A stretch of DNA of 34,043 bases from assembly GCF_014698115.1 (NCBI RefSeq), contig NZ_JACJSJ010000090.1:1-34043 (forward strand), in the 5' to 3' direction. This DNA is from Nostoc sp. FACHB-973 (GTDB taxonomy: Bacteria > Cyanobacteriota > Cyanobacteriia > Cyanobacteriales > Nostocaceae). Within the stretch, counting starts at the first letter, position 1. Each line of letters starts with the position of its first letter. The translations under genes were made by a program, and so were the position numbers. Positions 31,305-34,043 of this stretch are shown here, one piece after another. The notes beneath the pieces were generated by a model, which saw only the letters and a program-made list of their open reading frames with translations, did no database searches and had not been told where the DNA came from.

Positions 31305-34043
31305 ATGAGCGACGTTGACCTAATAGTATCTTCTGTGACAGTTCCACTATATGCCGATTTGAATCAAATAATTCCCGTATCTTGGAAGGTTACTAACCAA
31401 GGTACAGATACTGCCTTCGCTGACTGGTATGACGCAGTTTACATTTCCGATGACCAGTTCTTCGACTACAACGATAGCTATGTTGGGTCAAACTATGTTG
31501 CGTCACCTTCAGAAAAAGATTATACCCCGTTGGTAGCAGGTAGTAGCTATACAGTCACCCAAAACATTTTTCTTTCCTACTACGAAGTAAGAACAGGCGA
31601 TCGCTACCTGTTATTTGTCACAGATAGAGACAACAAGCAGAGTGAAACGAATGAAACCAATAATGTATTTGCCCAAGCTATCACCGTAAATGGCCCAGAT
31701 TTGGTAATTACTGGTGTCAATGTCCCAATCATTTCTCGTGTGGGTGAGACGATTACCCTATCTTGGAAAGTCACAAACCAAGGCACAGGTTCTGCCTTCA
31801 GTGGCTGGTATGACCAAGTTTACATTTCCGATGACCAGTTTTTAGACTACAGGTATTTTTTATTTGGTATTGAGGGTGACACCTTACTCACTAGCTTTGA
31901 GGCGACGGGGAATACTCCTTTAGCCGTAGGCAGCAGCTATAGAATTACCCGAGACGTACAGCTTCGGGGAATCACACCAGGAGATTACTACCTGTACTTT
32001 GTAACGCGTAACTACTTTGACACCAATCAAACCAACAATATATTCGTCCAACCCGTCACCATAAATCCCCCAGATTTAGATTTGGTGGTTACTGCTGCCA
32101 ATGCCCCAACAACTGCTCGCTTAAATGAGGCAATTTCTGTCTCTTGGACAGTCAAAAACCAAGGTACAGATACTACCTTGGGTAGCTGGTATGACGATGT
32201 TTACGTTTCTGATGACCAGTTTTTCGATAAAAATGATGTCTATCTTACCTCAGGATATTATACGCCTTTGGCAGGAGGCAGTAGCTATACAAGTACTCAG
32301 GAAATTTATCTTAACAGATATCTACCAACAGGCGATGTCTACCTTTTGTTTGTGGCAAATCGATACAACTCCCAGTATGAAATAAATCAAACCAACAACG
32401 TCTTTGCCCAAGCTATCACCATAAATGACCCACTAGAGATAGATTTAGTCGTTTCTGATGCCAATGCCCCAACTACTGCTAGTTTAAGTGAGACGATTTC
32501 TGTATCTTGGACAGTCACAAACCAAGGTGTAGATACTGCTTTCTCTAAGTACTTGCAGGATGTTGTTTACCTTTCCAATGACCAGTTTCTCGACTCCAGC
32601 GATAGATATCTCACATCTGGTACGACTGAAGATTATACGCCGTTGACAGCAGGTAGTAGCTATACAATTACCGAGAATATTAAGCTTCGGTCTAACCTAG
32701 CACCAGGCGATTACTACCTGTTGTTTGCCACCGATACAAATAACACCCAAGGTGAGACTAATGATGACAATAATGTATTTGCCAAAGCCATTACCATAAA
32801 TGCCCCAGATGTAGATTTAGTCGTTACTAGCGCTCAAGCCCCAACTACTGCTGCTCCCCGTGAAAAGATTTCGCTGTCTTGGACAGTCAAAAACTTTGGT
32901 ACAGATAGTGTCTTAGGCGACTTGTATGACGCAGTTTACGTTTCCGATGACCAGTTCTTCGACTACAACGATCAATATATTACCGGTTTCTCCTCAGAAG
33001 ATCATACGCCTTTGGCAGGAGGTAGTAGCTATACAGTCACCCAAGACGACATTACTATTCCCTACTACGTAACAACAGGCGATCGCTATCTATTATTTAT
33101 AGCGAACGGGGATAATCAGCAGAGTGAAACGAATCAAAACAACAACGTTTTTGCCCAAGCCATCACCATCACTGAACGAGAAGTAGATTTAGTTGTCACT
33201 ACCGCCAGTGCCCCAACTTCTGCTACCTTAGGTGAAACGATTTCCGTGACTTGGACAGTCAAAAACGTTGGTACGGATACTGCCTTCTCTGACTGGTTTG
33301 ATAGTATTTATCTCTTCGAGGGCTATCGTTCTCAGGTTGATGATGATCCTAAGATCGCTCAAATCTCGGTAGGAGAAAATAGTCCCCTAGCACCAAACAG
33401 TAGCTATACAATTACCCGAGACATTACTCTTCCTCTGTATGATTTTGTATTATCCGGTTTTGCAGAAAATTATGTAGAAATCAACCTGTTAGGAAAACAA
33501 AACTTATCATTTGTCACCAATTCAGAGCGCAACCAGAGCGAAACAGGTCCATACAACAATGAATTTTTCCTACCCATCACCATAAATGCCCCAGATTTAG
33601 TCGTTTCTGCTGCCCAAGTCCCAACCACTGCTACTTCAGGTGAGACGATTTCTGTATCTTGGACAGTCAAAAACCTTGGTACAGGTTCTGCCCTCGCCAA
33701 GTGGGAAGACTATATTTATATTTCCAAAGACCAGTTTTTAGACAACGCCGATACTTTTGTGGGTAGTCGCTCTGTAGCAGGAGATACCCCCCTAGCAGTA
33801 GGATCTAGCTATACAGCCACCCAGGACATTACTATTCCCATTGGGCAGAATACAGGCGATGTCTACTTGTTATTTGTTGCAGATAAGTACGGCTACAACT
33901 ACGACTCCATCAACAACTATCCGGTTACGGGCATTGGCAATCAAGGTGAAACCAACAGGTACAATAATGTTCGGGCGGTAGCAATTAGCGTGTATGCCGA
34001 AGACCAAATTTTCAAGGGCACATCTGCTCGTGACACCCTGACT
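31305..34043 (+). CDS. Second CARDB-repeat protein, tandem paralogue (partial, runs off right edge)
   Basis: The frame is open from ATG 31305 to the last base (913 codons). It has the same CGGAGATTATTTATGAGCGA leader as its neighbour. It starts MSDVDLIVSSVTVPLYADLN and carries seven CARDB modules (near 31317, 31698, 32076, 32440, 32814, 33184 and 33592). At the edge it enters the same tail, EDQIFKGTSARDTLT, so the missing part should be the RTX-type end. Module 6 is the odd one here too (YLFEGYRSQVDDDP, NLLGKQNLSF), matching the neighbour's layout. Predicted to be secreted and adhesive like its paralogue. It begins 215 bp after the first gene's stop. Confidence 0.88.
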   Translation, partial: MSDVDLIVSSVTVPLYADLNQIIPVSWKVTNQGTDTAFADWYDAVYISDDQFFDYNDSYVGSNYVASPSEKDYTPLVAGSSYTVTQNIFLSYYEVRTGDRYLLFVTDRDNKQSETNETNNVFAQAITVNGPDLVITGVNVPIISRVGETITLSWKVTNQGTGSAFSGWYDQVYISDDQFLDYRYFLFGIEGDTLLTSFEATGNTPLAVGSSYRITRDVQLRGITPGDYYLYFVTRNYFDTNQTNNIFVQPVTINPPDLDLVVTAANAPTTARLNEAISVSWTVKNQGTDTTLGSWYDDVYVSDDQFFDKNDVYLTSGYYTPLAGGSSYTSTQEIYLNRYLPTGDVYLLFVANRYNSQYEINQTNNVFAQAITINDPLEIDLVVSDANAPTTASLSETISVSWTVTNQGVDTAFSKYLQDVVYLSNDQFLDSSDRYLTSGTTEDYTPLTAGSSYTITENIKLRSNLAPGDYYLLFATDTNNTQGETNDDNNVFAKAITINAPDVDLVVTSAQAPTTAAPREKISLSWTVKNFGTDSVLGDLYDAVYVSDDQFFDYNDQYITGFSSEDHTPLAGGSSYTVTQDDITIPYYVTTGDRYLLFIANGDNQQSETNQNNNVFAQAITITEREVDLVVTTASAPTSATLGETISVTWTVKNVGTDTAFSDWFDSIYLFEGYRSQVDDDPKIAQISVGENSPLAPNSSYTITRDITLPLYDFVLSGFAENYVEINLLGKQNLSFVTNSERNQSETGPYNNEFFLPITINAPDLVVSAAQVPTTATSGETISVSWTVKNLGTGSALAKWEDYIYISKDQFLDNADTFVGSRSVAGDTPLAVGSSYTATQDITIPIGQNTGDVYLLFVADKYGYNYDSINNYPVTGIGNQGETNRYNNVRAVAISVYAEDQIFKGTSARDTLT

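Noticed and set aside
1..34043. tRNA or rRNA genes
   Set aside because: I looked for cloverleaf-like arms with TTCGA-type loops and for rRNA cores and found none convincing; a dedicated scan could still reveal a divergent one.

Overview
The window looks like chromosomal DNA of a filamentous (Nostoc-like) cyanobacterium. The evidence is photosynthetic and respiratory genes of cyanobacterial type (ndhD, petG, cytM), frequent HIP1 octamers (GCGATCGC), heptanucleotide tandem repeats of the STRR kind, many small palindromic intergenic repeats, and giant modular RTX-type proteins. The genus is an inference; no rRNA or tRNA gene was seen.

Layout. (1) 1-950: transposon debris. The 5' end of an IS630-type transposase (minus strand, off the left edge) abuts an N-truncated tnpB followed by its end hairpin. 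(2) 960-3480: ndhD, bracketed by two inverted copies of an 84/105-bp MITE-like element and several palindromes. (3) 3488-11355, minus strand: a 1988-residue secreted-type protein (beta-helix, Gly-rich, Calx-beta, VCBS/cadherin-like, RTX), a CAP/SCP-domain exported protein and a sulfotransferase. A 9 x 21-bp tandem repeat separates the last two. (4) 11639-13940: a NarL/DesK-type histidine kinase and a NarL/FixJ response regulator. (5) 14297-17818, minus: a second giant RTX protein with six FG-GAP repeats plus VCBS modules. (6) 18475-19809: a conserved-looking protein of unknown function. (7) 19810-22347: a repeat cluster (palindrome, MITE-like element, 11 x 21-bp repeats) next to an NB-ARC/TPR STAND (NLR-like) gene whose N-terminal domain is cut off by one in-frame TGA. 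(8) 22575-26750: DUF3370 and C15 peptidase-like genes (minus), then housekeeping genes hisH, rsmD, petG (37 codons, minus) and cytM. (9) 27109-34043: an unknown gene and two tandem paralogous giant genes, each with seven CARDB modules and an RTX-type tail. The second runs off the right edge.

How the genes fit together. Four of the large genes encode C-terminal RTX-type tails or the start of one and show no N-terminal signal peptide, which suggests type I secretion. No ABC/HlyD exporter lies in the window. With the CAP protein and sulfotransferase they make a cell-surface/extracellular island. The two-component pair sits in the middle and could control it, but this is position-based inference only.

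The most interesting candidates are the split NLR-like gene with a possible membrane/amyloid-type N-terminal domain, the Gly-rich inserts inside a beta-helix, the colinear CARDB paralogues, and the 21-bp and heptameric repeats that abut or enter genes (including supplying the rsmD start codon and C-terminal tail).
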